Source: an uncultured Gammaproteobacteria bacterium
Lineage (GTDB): Bacteria; Pseudomonadota; Gammaproteobacteria; Steroidobacterales; GCA-2729495
DNA length: 64,000 bases
Reading direction: 5' to 3'
Assembly (NCBI GenBank): GCA_937921935.1
Contig: CAKZWQ010000025.1
Location: 35,532 to 99,531 of the forward strand
The notes under the pieces are model-generated. The model did no database searches. It had not been told where the DNA came from and was given only the letters and a program-made list of their open reading frames with translations. The translations under genes were made by a program, and so were the position numbers. Every line of letters begins with the position of its first letter. Position 1 is the stretch's first letter. Below, one piece after another: positions 1-8,917 of this stretch.

Positions 1-708
1 ATCCTGCATCTGGCAACCGGAATCGGCCCGGCGCAGTACGATGACTGTCTCAATGGTGTCGCAACCCTGCTCCACAGCCCGGTCCGTGGCCTCCTTCAGC
101 TCGACGATCTGGCCACCACGATGGCCGCCATCAGCCGTAATCACCATCTTCGCGCCGGCATCCTGAATGCGATCCCGCAGGGAGTTCGCGGAGAAACCGC
201 CGAACACCACGGAATGAATCGCGCCGATGCGCGCGCAGGCCTGCATGGCAACGACGGCTTCCGGCACCATGGGCATGTAGATCACGACCCGATCACCAGC
301 CTCGATACCCCGGGCTTTCATGGCATTGGCGAAGCGGCAGACATCGGCAGTGAGTTCCCGATAACTGAGGCGCCGCTTATCACCACCCTCGCCTTCAAAA
401 ATGATGGCCGTCTTGTCGCCCCGCTCATCCAGGTGCACATCCAGGCACTGGCGTGACACGTTCAATTCGCCGTCGGTGAACCAGCGATAGTTCGGCGCTT
501 CGGATTCGTCCAGGGTGACGGTGAAATCCTTGTCCCAGGTCAGCAGCTCGCGGGCCATGCGCGCCCAGTAGGCTTCATGATCGGCTTCGGCTTCTGCATG
601 CAAAGCAGCCAGGCGGCTTTCATCAATCCGGGCCTCGCTGCTGAAGGCAGCAGCGGGCGGAAAAAGACGCTCTTCGTGGAGAATGGACTCAAGTTGTTTG
701 TCGTTCAT
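1..708 (-). CDS. acs: Acetyl-CoA synthetase, N-terminal 236 codons (runs off window)
   Basis: This is the N-terminal part of an AMP-forming acetate-CoA ligase, which activates acetate to acetyl-CoA through acetyl-adenylate in the cytoplasm. The reverse strand reads from ATG at 708 without a stop to the window edge. The start MNDKQLESILHEERLFPP and the segments YWARMARELLTWDKDF, NYRWFTDGELNVS, DRVVIYMPMVPEAVVAMQAC and HSVVFGGFSANSLRDRI are typical of the Acs N-terminal domain. The adenylation core motifs and the acetylatable lysine lie outside the window. The gene is 84 bases downstream of the M48 peptidase gene on the same strand. Family is secure; only the missing C-terminus is unseen. Confidence 0.93.
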   Translation of the reverse strand, partial: MNDKQLESILHEERLFPPAAAFSSEARIDESRLAALHAEAEADHEAYWARMARELLTWDKDFTVTLDESEAPNYRWFTDGELNVSRQCLDVHLDERGDKTAIIFEGEGGDKRRLSYRELTADVCRFANAMKARGIEAGDRVVIYMPMVPEAVVAMQACARIGAIHSVVFGGFSANSLRDRIQDAGAKMVITADGGHRGGQIVELKEATDRAVEQGCDTIETVIVLRRADSGCQMQD

Positions 709-792
709 GGGGCCTCATAGTCGCAGCAGCCCGAAGCAGCGGGCTTTCAGTGATCTTGATAATAACCGGCCCGACCGCCGCCGGACACGATG

Positions 793-1797
793 CTAGCGCT
801 CGCGGGCAGCCTCCAGGCGTTCGCGAGAGCCCGGGTGGGATTCCAGGAGGGTCGAGGCATCCGGATCCCGGCCGTAAACCTCGTCGATACGCACCAGCAG
901 TTCGCCCAGCTCGGCCAGATCAATATCGCGCGACTCGAGGTAGCTGAAGGCTACCTGGTCGGCCTCCCGTTCAAATTCACGCGAGTAAGCGGCATTAAGC
1001 AATACAGCCGGCAGGCCGACGGCGAGATTGGCAGCCGAACCCAGGTCGCCCGTCACGGCGACGATCAGACCGGCGGAAACAGAGCTTTGGATCAGCCGCC
1101 GCATGCTGTGACGATTCACCACATGGCCCACTTCGTGGGCAAGTACCGCAGCAACTTCAGCATCTTCTTCAGCCAGCTCGACCAGCTCATCCGTCATGAC
1201 CACGATGCCGGCAGGCAAGGCAAAAGCATTAGGCCCAATCCCCTCACCGCTGCGAAACTGCAGGGAATAGCCTTCATCGCCGCCCACTTCACCCACGACA
1301 TCGTCGAACAGGGCCTGCAACTCAGCCTGCCGCTCGCCGCTGAGCTGCGTGGGGCTGAACAGATACTGATCCATAGCTTCCATGGCTTCACGGCCGATGA
1401 GGTCATTCACACTTGCCGGCATAGCCGCAGCCGCCACCCGGGCAGCAACTGGTATGCCATCGGTGACAAACCAGTAGATCAGGCCGACGGTGACCAGCAG
1501 GCACAGCAGCACGGCCGTCCAATGACCCTCAAGGGCATGGACCCAGCCCGTGCCGTGCCCTCGCAGGGCGGCGAATTGCCGGTAGAAATTATCGGCATCG
1601 GGGACTTCCAGCCGCTCACCGCCAGGCAACTGCAAAATGGCCGGGCAACCCGCGATGCGATCAGCGACCTGCAGGTCGTTTAGTAACCAGCTGCGCACAT
1701 CTCGCTCATCGCGCACCTGCAGACTGCCGGTGGGCAGCAAACTGATGTCAACCTCGCGCCGGGCCGACGAACCGCTGTCATAAAGAGTGGCGCGCAC
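793..1797 (-). CDS. M48 family metallopeptidase, membrane-anchored
   Basis: A 334-residue zinc metallopeptidase of the M48 (HtpX/Ste24/BepA-like) clan. An N-terminal soluble region (about 1-88, resembling DUF7092) is followed by one membrane segment (about 92-112) and then the peptidase domain. The zinc-binding HEVGH is at 221-225 and the downstream glutamate ligand lies in EREAD at 276-280. The start is GTG, six bases after the stop of the DUF898 gene, so the two are almost certainly co-translated. DUF898 membrane proteins and M48 peptidases of this layout are often neighbours, suggesting a joint envelope quality-control role; that role is inference. The family call is secure, the substrate unknown. 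Confidence 0.9.
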   Translation of the reverse strand: MRATLYDSGSSARREVDISLLPTGSLQVRDERDVRSWLLNDLQVADRIAGCPAILQLPGGERLEVPDADNFYRQFAALRGHGTGWVHALEGHWTAVLLCLLVTVGLIYWFVTDGIPVAARVAAAAMPASVNDLIGREAMEAMDQYLFSPTQLSGERQAELQALFDDVVGEVGGDEGYSLQFRSGEGIGPNAFALPAGIVVMTDELVELAEEDAEVAAVLAHEVGHVVNRHSMRRLIQSSVSAGLIVAVTGDLGSAANLAVGLPAVLLNAAYSREFEREADQVAFSYLESRDIDLAELGELLVRIDEVYGRDPDASTLLESHPGSRERLEAARER

Positions 1798-1803
1798 GGT
1801 GTT

Positions 1804-2880
1804 CTACAAGCCGAAGTCGTAGTCGAAGGCTTCGCCGATCTCATCACCCAGGGCTGAAACCTCTTCCGCCTGGGCCGCCACCACGGCCTCCAGCTCATCG
1901 CGGCCCAGGGTGAGGGCCAGACCGGCCAGCTTGTAACGCTGCAGACGAATGGTTGCCCAGGGGATCAACAGACCAAAGGACAAGGCGATGGCGAAAAGAT
2001 TGCTCAGATAAATCAGCGATAGCCCAGGCAAACCCCAGGAACACTGAAGCTGGTTACTGGCAATCCAGGTGCTACGCAGAATTAGACGCTGGATAGCCGC
2101 TTCGGTGCCGAAGTACAGGGCGAGATAAAAAAGAATGGGAAACACCACTGACAAAAACGTGCCAATGAAAGGCACCCCCTCAGGCGAGCCCGCCCCACCG
2201 AAAAAAGACCCACCCAGCCCCAGGCCAATAGCCGTCACCAGACCGACACCCAGGGCCAGAATTCCGGCACCCATATAGATCGCAAGAAAGTCACCGCCTC
2301 CAAGGTGCTCATCCAGATGCATATCCAGAGTCCCGTAACCGGTATTGTCGACAATCAGCCTGGACCGGTGAAAGCGCGCCCAGGGATAGGCGATTCCGAG
2401 AGTAACGATCGTTAGCAGCAGATAACCCACAATGACTTTGTAGGCCTGGCCGTAGACCGGGCTAAAACGAAAGCGCACGTTGCGATAGGAGGTATTGCGC
2501 ATGGCAAACATTCGCGAACGCACGAGCAGCCAGGGCACAGCCAGAGCGATCAACAAAGCGATGGCCAGGCTGAACACCGGCACCAGGGCCGAGCTCACCA
2601 GGTACAAGGCCAGCATGCCCACTGCAATCAGGCGGCCTTTGAGTATGGCCACCGGATTGGCGTGATAATCAAAGCTGGCGCCGGCCAGGTGGGAATGACC
2701 ATACAAATACTTGTTACGCCGGACCTTCGCCCACGGTGAATAGATACCCAGCGTCACAATGGTCAGGCACAGGTTCACGATCCAGATACGAAAATACTCG
2801 CCGGCCGAACCGGAAAAGCTGAGGGCTTCGTTCGTGGCAGCCGGCTGCGGCAATCTTTCGGCAGTCGTCTCGTCGTTCAT
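1804..2880 (-). CDS. DUF898 (YjgN-like) integral membrane protein
   Basis: A polytopic inner-membrane protein of the DUF898/YjgN family, of unknown function. It shows the repeated family signatures LTIVTLGIYSPWAKVRRNKYL near the N-terminus and LTIVTLGIAYPWARFHRSRL in the middle, with several long hydrophobic segments between. An upstream ATG at 2907 is in frame, but ATG 2880 is preferred because a GGGGGG-type ribosome-binding site lies immediately before it and the protein then begins MNDETTAERL. The gene heads a tight pair with the M48 peptidase, six bases apart. The fructosamine kinase gene ends 39 bases upstream on the same strand. Confidence 0.88.
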   Translation of the reverse strand: MNDETTAERLPQPAATNEALSFSGSAGEYFRIWIVNLCLTIVTLGIYSPWAKVRRNKYLYGHSHLAGASFDYHANPVAILKGRLIAVGMLALYLVSSALVPVFSLAIALLIALAVPWLLVRSRMFAMRNTSYRNVRFRFSPVYGQAYKVIVGYLLLTIVTLGIAYPWARFHRSRLIVDNTGYGTLDMHLDEHLGGGDFLAIYMGAGILALGVGLVTAIGLGLGGSFFGGAGSPEGVPFIGTFLSVVFPILFYLALYFGTEAAIQRLILRSTWIASNQLQCSWGLPGLSLIYLSNLFAIALSFGLLIPWATIRLQRYKLAGLALTLGRDELEAVVAAQAEEVSALGDEIGEAFDYDFGL

Positions 2881-2919
2881 GCGCCCCCCGTGGCACCGGC
2901 CCGACAAGGGGCCGCGGAT

Positions 2920-3792
2920 TCAAGACAGCAGACGTTCCATCATCCCCTCCGCCTGCGCGGCATAGGCTCCCCCGAACAGGTTCAGATGGTTCAGCACATG
3001 GTACAGGTTGTACAGGGCAACTCGGTCCGCGTGACCGGTGGGCAAGGGCCAGGCCGCCTCATAGGCGGCATAAAACTCGGCTGGAAAGCCACCGAACAGC
3101 CGGGTCATCGCCAGATCCGCTTCGCGATCACCAAAGTACACAGCCGGATCAAAGATCACCGCTTCGCCACCGGACAGCTGGCCCCAGTTACCGCCCCACA
3201 AGTCACCGTGCAACAGCGCAGGCAGGGGTTGATGGCCGAGTAGCAAATCCGGCAAGGCCGCACACACTTCGGCGCCGAGCTGGCGCAGGCGAGGCGCGCA
3301 ACCGTTTCCTTGGGCCAGGTCTAGCTGGTACGCCAGGCGCGCATCACGAAAAAACTCCAGCCAGGAAGACCGGGGTGAGTTCAGTTGCGGCGTCCTGCCG
3401 ATGGTGTTGTCCTGGTCCCAGCCAAATTGAGCGGCGGTGACCCGGTGCTGCATCGCCAGCTGTTGTCCAAGAGATGCTGCGGACTCAGGGCTGCCCTGGC
3501 GTAGCTGAAGATGTTCCATGAGCAGATAAGCGTAATCAGCGGTGGCGCCGACAGCGACCACGGCTGGCACCCGCACCGCCTTCGCTGCCGCCAGGGCATC
3601 AAGTCCCGCTGCCTCAGCAGCAAACATGGACTCATGCTGCGGGGCGTTGAGTTTCAGGAAGTAGGCCTGACCGGCCTGGGTTCGCACCGCGAAACTGTCG
3701 TTAATATCACCGCCGCTCACGCGTCGGGTGAATTCGGGGTCGAGGGGCCCGATATGCCGGCCCAGTTCATCTAACAGGCTTGCTGAGATCAT
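2920..3792 (-). CDS. Fructosamine kinase family protein (ketosamine-3-kinase)
   Basis: A 290-residue cytosolic kinase of the fructosamine/ketosamine-3-kinase family, which phosphorylates sugar adducts on protein amines so that they break down spontaneously (protein deglycation). The kinase loop HGDLWGGNWG is at 195-204 and the metal-binding aspartate is in VIFDPAVYFGDRE (D215). The N-terminal FTRRVSGGDINDSFAV and FLKLN match the ATP-binding region of the family. ATG 3792 is chosen over a longer upstream reading because it gives the family's usual length and lies 25 bases beyond the stop of the exonuclease gene. Confidence 0.9.
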   Translation of the reverse strand: MISASLLDELGRHIGPLDPEFTRRVSGGDINDSFAVRTQAGQAYFLKLNAPQHESMFAAEAAGLDALAAAKAVRVPAVVAVGATADYAYLLMEHLQLRQGSPESAASLGQQLAMQHRVTAAQFGWDQDNTIGRTPQLNSPRSSWLEFFRDARLAYQLDLAQGNGCAPRLRQLGAEVCAALPDLLLGHQPLPALLHGDLWGGNWGQLSGGEAVIFDPAVYFGDREADLAMTRLFGGFPAEFYAAYEAAWPLPTGHADRVALYNLYHVLNHLNLFGGAYAAQAEGMMERLLS

Positions 3793-3817
3793 GGCCGGAC
3801 CTGCCCCACCCCGGCCG

Positions 3818-4705
3818 TCAGAACTGGGTGGCGATGCGCTCGGCCTGTTTGCGAATACCCGGCCCGAATCCCGCCGCGTCATACAGGCTGTTGAGTTCAT
3901 CCAGGGACGGGGCCGTGCGCTCCATGCTGCCAATATGGTCTTCCATCGGCACTTCGCAACAAATGGTCGCCAGTTCGCGACTCATTTCTGCCTGCTCGCG
4001 ATGGGCGGCCAGTTTAGCCCCCAGTTTTGTGGCGCCGCGCAGGGGCAGTTCAGCCACGCGTTCCAGGTCGCCGTAGAGGTGATCGATAGAATCGAAATGT
4101 TCCAGCAGTCGCGATGCAGTCTTGGGCCCCACGCCGGGCACACCTGGAATGTTGTCCACCGCGTCACCGGCCAGGCCAAGATAATCCACCACCTGTTCGG
4201 CACGCACGCCGAGAAACTCACCCACGTCGTCGTAACGGGTCCGCTTGCCGCCCGCTATGTCCCAGCACATATCCCCATCGGTCAGCAGCTGCAGCAGATC
4301 CTTGTCGCGGCTGACAATGGTGACGTTTTGCCCGGCGCGCCGGCTGCCGGCCGCCAGGGTGCCAATGAGATCATCGGCCTCGTAGCGACTGTCAGAGCAG
4401 CTGCGCACACCCAGGGCAGCCGATATCTCCCGGCACAATTGAAACTGCCGTTTGAGCTCCGGCGGCGCCGGGTCCCGGTTGGCCTTGTAGTCCGGATACA
4501 GATCGTTGCGAAAAGATGAGGTCAGGCTGACATCAAAGGCAGCAGCCACATGGCGGGGATTTTCCCGTTCCAGAAAGTCGCCCAGAAAACGCGCGAAACC
4601 ATAAACGGCATTCACCGGGTTGTTGTCCGGATCCACCATGTCGTCCGGGATGGTGAACCAGGCCCGGAAAATATAGATGCTGGAATCGATCAGATAAGTT
4701 GGCAT
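3818..4705 (-). CDS. 5'-3' exonuclease / flap endonuclease (Xni/ExoIX-like)
   Basis: A 295-residue stand-alone homologue of the DNA polymerase I 5'-nuclease domain, acting on flaps or 5' ends of DNA. Acidic metal-site clusters are visible: YLIDSS at the N-terminus, YEADDLIG (about 108-115) and SRDKDLLQL (132-140). The helix-hairpin-helix DNA-binding segment NIPGVPGVGPKTASRL follows at about 185-200. The size fits Xni-type proteins. It lies upstream of the fructosamine kinase on the same strand; the HNH nuclease gene ends 75 bases beyond its start. It could equally be named polA-like exonuclease. The biological role is usually redundant with PolA. Confidence 0.88.
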   Translation of the reverse strand: MPTYLIDSSIYIFRAWFTIPDDMVDPDNNPVNAVYGFARFLGDFLERENPRHVAAAFDVSLTSSFRNDLYPDYKANRDPAPPELKRQFQLCREISAALGVRSCSDSRYEADDLIGTLAAGSRRAGQNVTIVSRDKDLLQLLTDGDMCWDIAGGKRTRYDDVGEFLGVRAEQVVDYLGLAGDAVDNIPGVPGVGPKTASRLLEHFDSIDHLYGDLERVAELPLRGATKLGAKLAAHREQAEMSRELATICCEVPMEDHIGSMERTAPSLDELNSLYDAAGFGPGIRKQAERIATQF

Positions 4706-4780
4706 GGTCGCTCAGTGTTGCCGACCGACCACACTAACACCTCTTCCGCGGCTGGCCGTCCGGACCGCCGCCGAGGGGCC

Positions 4781-5416
4781 TCAAACAGTGCCGGCACGCA
4801 GGCTGCTGGTCAGACGCTGGCGCAGCGGGCTTGAGCGCGGGATATGCGCCAGCAGAAATTCCATCTGGTCGGCCAGAACACGGCGGCCCTTCAGATAGAT
4901 GTACTCGGCATAGGTCGGCGTAAAGGGCACCGCCAGCAATTGCATGCCCGCCTGTTCGGGCGTGCGGCCACCCTTGTGATTGTTGCAGCGCCGGCAGGCA
5001 GTAATCACGTTTTGCCAAAGGTCCTTGCCGCCCTGGCTCAGGGGCTGGATATGGTCGCGGGTCAGATCCCTCAGCATGAAACGCTGGCCACAGTACAGGC
5101 ACAAATAGCCGTCGCGGCGAAACAGGGTCTTGTTGTTAAGCGGCGGGGTATAGCGCGCGCGCAGTTCGGCGATGCCGTGGGTCCGGCCCACCGTGGCGAT
5201 AATGGAATTGACCTCCACTGAACTGCGCAGGCCGCTGGCGGCGCAGATGCCGCCCAGAATCCGGAACAAGGGAGTCCCGCAGGTGTAAGCCACCTGTTCC
5301 GTGTGGTACAGGCGCACCGCCTCGCGGTAGTCGATCCATTCCAGCGGCATGCCCGAGACATCGGTCCGGAGCACCTGCTGGGACAGATCATGCACATGTG
5401 TGTCTGGATCCGTCAT
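4781..5416 (-). CDS. HNH endonuclease family protein
   Basis: A 211-residue protein with a zinc-finger-type HNH nuclease domain in its middle. C106 and C109 (CLYC) with C141 and C144 (CRRCNNHKGG) form the likely structural zinc knuckle. The His-Me finger residues are D121-H122 (RDHIQP), N145/N146 and H147. About 95 N-terminal residues have no recognisable fold. The GTG at 5425 is an in-frame alternative start three codons upstream. No methylase, integrase, intron or phage gene is nearby, so it looks like a chromosomally fixed HNH protein rather than part of a restriction system. Substrate is unknown. It is divergent from pntAA. Confidence 0.85.
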   Translation of the reverse strand: MTDPDTHVHDLSQQVLRTDVSGMPLEWIDYREAVRLYHTEQVAYTCGTPLFRILGGICAASGLRSSVEVNSIIATVGRTHGIAELRARYTPPLNNKTLFRRDGYLCLYCGQRFMLRDLTRDHIQPLSQGGKDLWQNVITACRRCNNHKGGRTPEQAGMQLLAVPFTPTYAEYIYLKGRRVLADQMEFLLAHIPRSSPLRQRLTSSLRAGTV

Positions 5417-5580
5417 TGTGTTCACTTGGTCAGACTCTCGTATAAGCCAAACCCAAGGGCAAACGCAAATTTACCGGTCTGTAAGCTTATGTCATGATCG
5501 CGTCGCAACAAGCGCTTTCCAAGGGCGTTTGTCCCAAATGTGAGGGGCCGGCTGGCCCCGCAGGCCAGGCGGAGTAAGCA

Positions 5581-6714
5581 ATGGCAGTGACTATCGGCGT
5601 GGTGACCGAGACCAGCCCGGGGGAAACCCGGGTGGCCCTGGTTCCCGAAGTGCTCAAGAAATTCATCACCGCCGGAGCGCGGGTCATGGTGCAGGCGGGT
5701 GCCGGCACGGCGGCCCAGATACCGGATGCGCAGTTCGAGGGGGCCGAGATTGTCCCGGATGCGGCCACGGTGCTGGCGGCCGCGGATATTCTGCTGAAAG
5801 TGCAGCCGCCAACGCCGGATGAAGTTCGGGCGCTGTCGGGCGGAGCCACGGTGGTGGGTTACATGCAGCCGCATCGTCAGGAACCGATGATCCGCGCCTT
5901 GTGTGACAGCAATGTGACCAGCCTGGCCATGGAACTGGTGCCGCGTATTTCCCGGGCGCAGTCCATGGATGCCCTGTCTTCGCAGGCCTCGGTGGCCGGC
6001 TACAAGGCGGTGCTCTCCGGCGCGGGCATGCTGGATAAATTTCTGCCCATGCTGACGACTGCGGCGGGCACTATCCGCCCGGCCCAGGCCCTGGTGATCG
6101 GTGCGGGTGTGGCGGGTCTGCAGGCGATTGCCACCGCGCGCCGCCTCGGTGCTGTCGTGGAAGGTTTTGATGTACGCAACGCCACCCGCGAACAGGTGGA
6201 ATCTTTGGGCGCAAAGTTCATCGATACGGGCGTATCGGCGGAAGGCGAAGGCGGTTATGCCCGCGAACTGACGGCGGAAGAGCGTGCTCAGCAACAGGCG
6301 ACTCTGGACGATCACATCGCGAAGGCTGATTTGCTGATCACCACGGCGGCCGTGCCCGGCCGTCCCTCGCCAAAAATTATCAGCGCGGCCGCCGTGGCCC
6401 GCATGCGACCCGGCGCGGTCATTGTGGACCTGGCTGCCGAGGGCGGGGGCAACTGCGAACTGACTCAGCCCGGCGAAACCGTGGAGCGCAACGGTGTGAA
6501 GATTTTCGGCCCGCTGAACCTGCCAGCCACTGTACCCCGGCATGCCAGCGAGATGTATGCCCGGAACCTGTTCAACTTGCTGCAATCAGCGTTTGGTGAG
6601 GCAGGCTTCTCCATTGACTGGGACGACGAAGTCTTTGCCGGCTGCGTGCTGACGCGGGAGGGCAAGATTATCCACGAGCCCACGCGAACGGCCCTTCAAG
6701 GAGCTGCATCATGA
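5581..6714 (+). CDS. pntAA: NAD(P) transhydrogenase alpha subunit, part 1 (soluble domain I)
   Basis: The NAD(H)-binding subunit of the proton-translocating transhydrogenase, which moves hydride between NADH and NADP+ using the proton gradient. It is 377 residues and has no membrane segments, as expected for the split three-gene form. The N-terminus MAVTIGVVTETSPGETRVALVP matches the AlaDH/PNT fold, and the Rossmann motif GAGVAG lies near residue 174. A GGAG ribosome-binding site precedes the ATG. A small hairpin of GGGGCC/GGCCCC arms (5544-5559) lies in the leader. The stop overlaps the start of pntAB by four bases. Confidence 0.95.
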   Translation: MAVTIGVVTETSPGETRVALVPEVLKKFITAGARVMVQAGAGTAAQIPDAQFEGAEIVPDAATVLAAADILLKVQPPTPDEVRALSGGATVVGYMQPHRQEPMIRALCDSNVTSLAMELVPRISRAQSMDALSSQASVAGYKAVLSGAGMLDKFLPMLTTAAGTIRPAQALVIGAGVAGLQAIATARRLGAVVEGFDVRNATREQVESLGAKFIDTGVSAEGEGGYARELTAEERAQQQATLDDHIAKADLLITTAAVPGRPSPKIISAAAVARMRPGAVIVDLAAEGGGNCELTQPGETVERNGVKIFGPLNLPATVPRHASEMYARNLFNLLQSAFGEAGFSIDWDDEVFAGCVLTREGKIIHEPTRTALQGAAS

Positions 6715-7007
6715 TCGAACTCAGCGGATTCGCCGCTCTTTATATTTTCATGCTGGCCGCGTTCACCGGTTATGAAGTCATCGCCAAGGTCCCGGCTATC
6801 CTGCACACACCGTTGATGTCCGGTTCGAACTTCGTGCACGGCATCGTGGTGGTGGGCGCCATGGTGGCCCTGGGCCACGCGGATACGTTCCTTACCCAGC
6901 TCGTCGGCTTCATCGGCGTGATTCTCGGTGCCGGCAATGCGGTGGGCGGTTACGTGGTGACCGAACGCATGCTGGAAATGTTCAAGGCCAGCGGGGACAA
7001 GAACTGA
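6711..7007 (+). CDS. pntAB: NAD(P) transhydrogenase alpha subunit, part 2 (membrane domain)
   Basis: A 98-residue membrane subunit carrying the alpha-chain transmembrane helices of the transhydrogenase. Three hydrophobic helices are visible (about 5-22, 42-58 and 64-84). In E. coli this segment is fused to PntA domain I; here it is a separate gene. ATG overlaps the pntAA stop by four bases, and its own stop overlaps the ATG of pntB by one base (TGATG), so the three subunits are translationally coupled. Confidence 0.94.
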   Translation: MIELSGFAALYIFMLAAFTGYEVIAKVPAILHTPLMSGSNFVHGIVVVGAMVALGHADTFLTQLVGFIGVILGAGNAVGGYVVTERMLEMFKASGDKN

Positions 7008-8371
7008 TGGACCTGCTGATCCAAGTTAGCTACTACGCGGCGGCCTTTCTGTTCATCATGGGGCTCAAGCGCATGAGCTCCCCGGTCACCGCGGCCAGCG
7101 GCATCAAGTGGGCCGGCGCCGGCATGGTGGTGGCCACCGTCATCACCTTCGCCTACCCGGATCTGCACAACTACTTCCTGATGACCACCGCCATTTTCAT
7201 CGGCGGCGTCCTCGCGTGGTGGACCGGCAAGAAAGTCGCGATGACCGACATGCCGCAGATGATTGCCCTGTACAACGGCATGGGCGGCGGCTCGGCAGCA
7301 GCTATCTCGGCAGTGGAACTGGCCAGCGGCGTAAATCACGGCCCGGTGATCACCACCCTGGCCGTGCTCGGCGGCATTATCGGCTCCGTGTCCTTCTCCG
7401 GCAGCCTGATCGCCTTCGGCAAATTGCAGGGCCTGATCAAGGGTTCCTTCCGTTTCAGCGGCCAGAACCTGGTGAACATCGCGATGCTTGCGGTGATTGG
7501 CCTGCTGGGTCTGCTGATCGTCGCAGGCGACGGCGGTGGCTTCGGCGTATTCCTGCTCTTCGTGCTGGCACTGGTACTGGGCGTGACCATGACCGTGCCT
7601 ATCGGCGGCGCGGACATGCCCGTCGTGATCTCCTTATATAACGCACTGACCGGTCTGGCCGTGGCCTTCGAGGGCTTCGTGCTCAATAACGCGGCCATGA
7701 TCATCGCCGGCACGGTGGTGGGTTCGGCCGGCAGCCTGCTGACGCAGCTGATGGCCAAGGCCATGAATCGCTCCCTGGGCAATGTGCTGTTCAGCGGCTT
7801 TGGTGATACGGAAGCCGTCGCAACGGAAGGCGACCAGGGCGTGATGAAGCCCATCGATGCCAATGACGTAGGCATCATGATGGCCTTCGCCGAGAAAGTG
7901 CTGATCGTGCCGGGCTATGGCATGGCGGTGGCACAAGCTCAGCATAAAGTCTGGGAGTTGTGTCAGCTGCTGATCGATCGTGGCGTCAAAGTGAAGTTCG
8001 CCATTCACCCCGTCGCCGGTCGCATGCCGGGGCACATGAACGTGCTGCTGGCCGAAGCCGGCGTGCCTTACGACCTGATCTATGACGAAGACGAGATCAA
8101 CGCGGAGTTTGAAACCACCGACGTGGCGCTGGTGATCGGTGCAAACGACGTGGTGAACCCCGTAGCCCGAACGGACCCGGCCAGCCCGATATTTGGCATG
8201 CCCATTCTGAATGCCGACAAGGCCCGCAACTGCATCGTGGTGAAACGCGGCCAGGGCGCCGGATTCTCAGGGATTCAGAATGCCCTGTTCTTCCTGGATA
8301 ACACGCGGATGTTGTATGGGGATGGACAGGCTATGGCCTCGGAACTGATCCAGGCGGTGAAGTCTTTGTAA
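7007..8371 (+). CDS. pntB: NAD(P) transhydrogenase beta subunit
   Basis: The 454-residue beta subunit: about nine membrane helices in the first 270 residues form the proton channel, followed by the soluble NADP(H)-binding domain III. The latter shows VPGYGMAVAQAQH, FAIHPVAGRMPGHMNVLLAEA and GANDVVNPVA, the domain III signatures. Length is normal for PntB. It closes the pntAA-pntAB-pntB operon, which supplies NADPH for biosynthesis and peroxide defence. Confidence 0.96.
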   Translation: MDLLIQVSYYAAAFLFIMGLKRMSSPVTAASGIKWAGAGMVVATVITFAYPDLHNYFLMTTAIFIGGVLAWWTGKKVAMTDMPQMIALYNGMGGGSAAAISAVELASGVNHGPVITTLAVLGGIIGSVSFSGSLIAFGKLQGLIKGSFRFSGQNLVNIAMLAVIGLLGLLIVAGDGGGFGVFLLFVLALVLGVTMTVPIGGADMPVVISLYNALTGLAVAFEGFVLNNAAMIIAGTVVGSAGSLLTQLMAKAMNRSLGNVLFSGFGDTEAVATEGDQGVMKPIDANDVGIMMAFAEKVLIVPGYGMAVAQAQHKVWELCQLLIDRGVKVKFAIHPVAGRMPGHMNVLLAEAGVPYDLIYDEDEINAEFETTDVALVIGANDVVNPVARTDPASPIFGMPILNADKARNCIVVKRGQGAGFSGIQNALFFLDNTRMLYGDGQAMASELIQAVKSL

Positions 8372-8441
8372 GTTTCCAGGAACGGTCGACCCCAAAGAAC
8401 TGGAACACTGACTGGGGATAAAGAAGATTGCAGCTACCGCC

Positions 8442-8912
8442 ATGACCAACAAAACAATGGACTGGAAATCTGGCGGCGTGAGAATCGTGCGCCACGATCA
8501 ATTGGACAGCAACACGCCCCAGACGCCCGGCATGCAACGCATGGCTGCCATTACCGCTGCGTCGGCCGATGCACAAAAGATCTGGGCTGGCACCGTGGCC
8601 ATTCACCCGGCCGCCAAGACCGGTGCTCATCATCACGGCGAACTGGAAAGCATCATTTACGTGGTGAGCGGCAAAGCGCGCATGCGCTGGGGCGAGCAGC
8701 TCGAGTTCACCGCCGAAGCCGGGCCGGGCGACTTCATTTTTGTACCGCCCTTCGTCCCGCACCAGGAAATCAATGCGAGTTCCGAGGAAACCCTGCAGTG
8801 CGTCCTCGTGCGCAATGACCAGGACCCGATCGTCGTCAACCTGGAAATCGATGCCGTGGAAGACCCGGAAGAGATTCACTGGACCGACCCGCATCACCCC
8901 CCGGACCAGTAG
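8442..8912 (+). CDS. Cupin domain protein
   Basis: A 156-residue single-domain cupin. Motif 1 is the histidine-rich GAHHHGELESIIYVVSGKARM (metal ligands HH and E), and motif 2 is PGDFIFVPPFVPHQEIN, with the last histidine as fourth ligand. It ends in the acidic tail EDPEEIHWTDPHH. Such proteins bind Fe or Mn and may be dioxygenases, isomerases or sensors; no substrate can be assigned. It follows pntB by 70 bases in the same direction, so read-through from the pnt operon is possible. A strong palindrome lies six bases after the stop. Confidence 0.85.
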   Translation: MTNKTMDWKSGGVRIVRHDQLDSNTPQTPGMQRMAAITAASADAQKIWAGTVAIHPAAKTGAHHHGELESIIYVVSGKARMRWGEQLEFTAEAGPGDFIFVPPFVPHQEINASSEETLQCVLVRNDQDPIVVNLEIDAVEDPEEIHWTDPHHPPDQ

Positions 8913-8917
8913 TCGGT

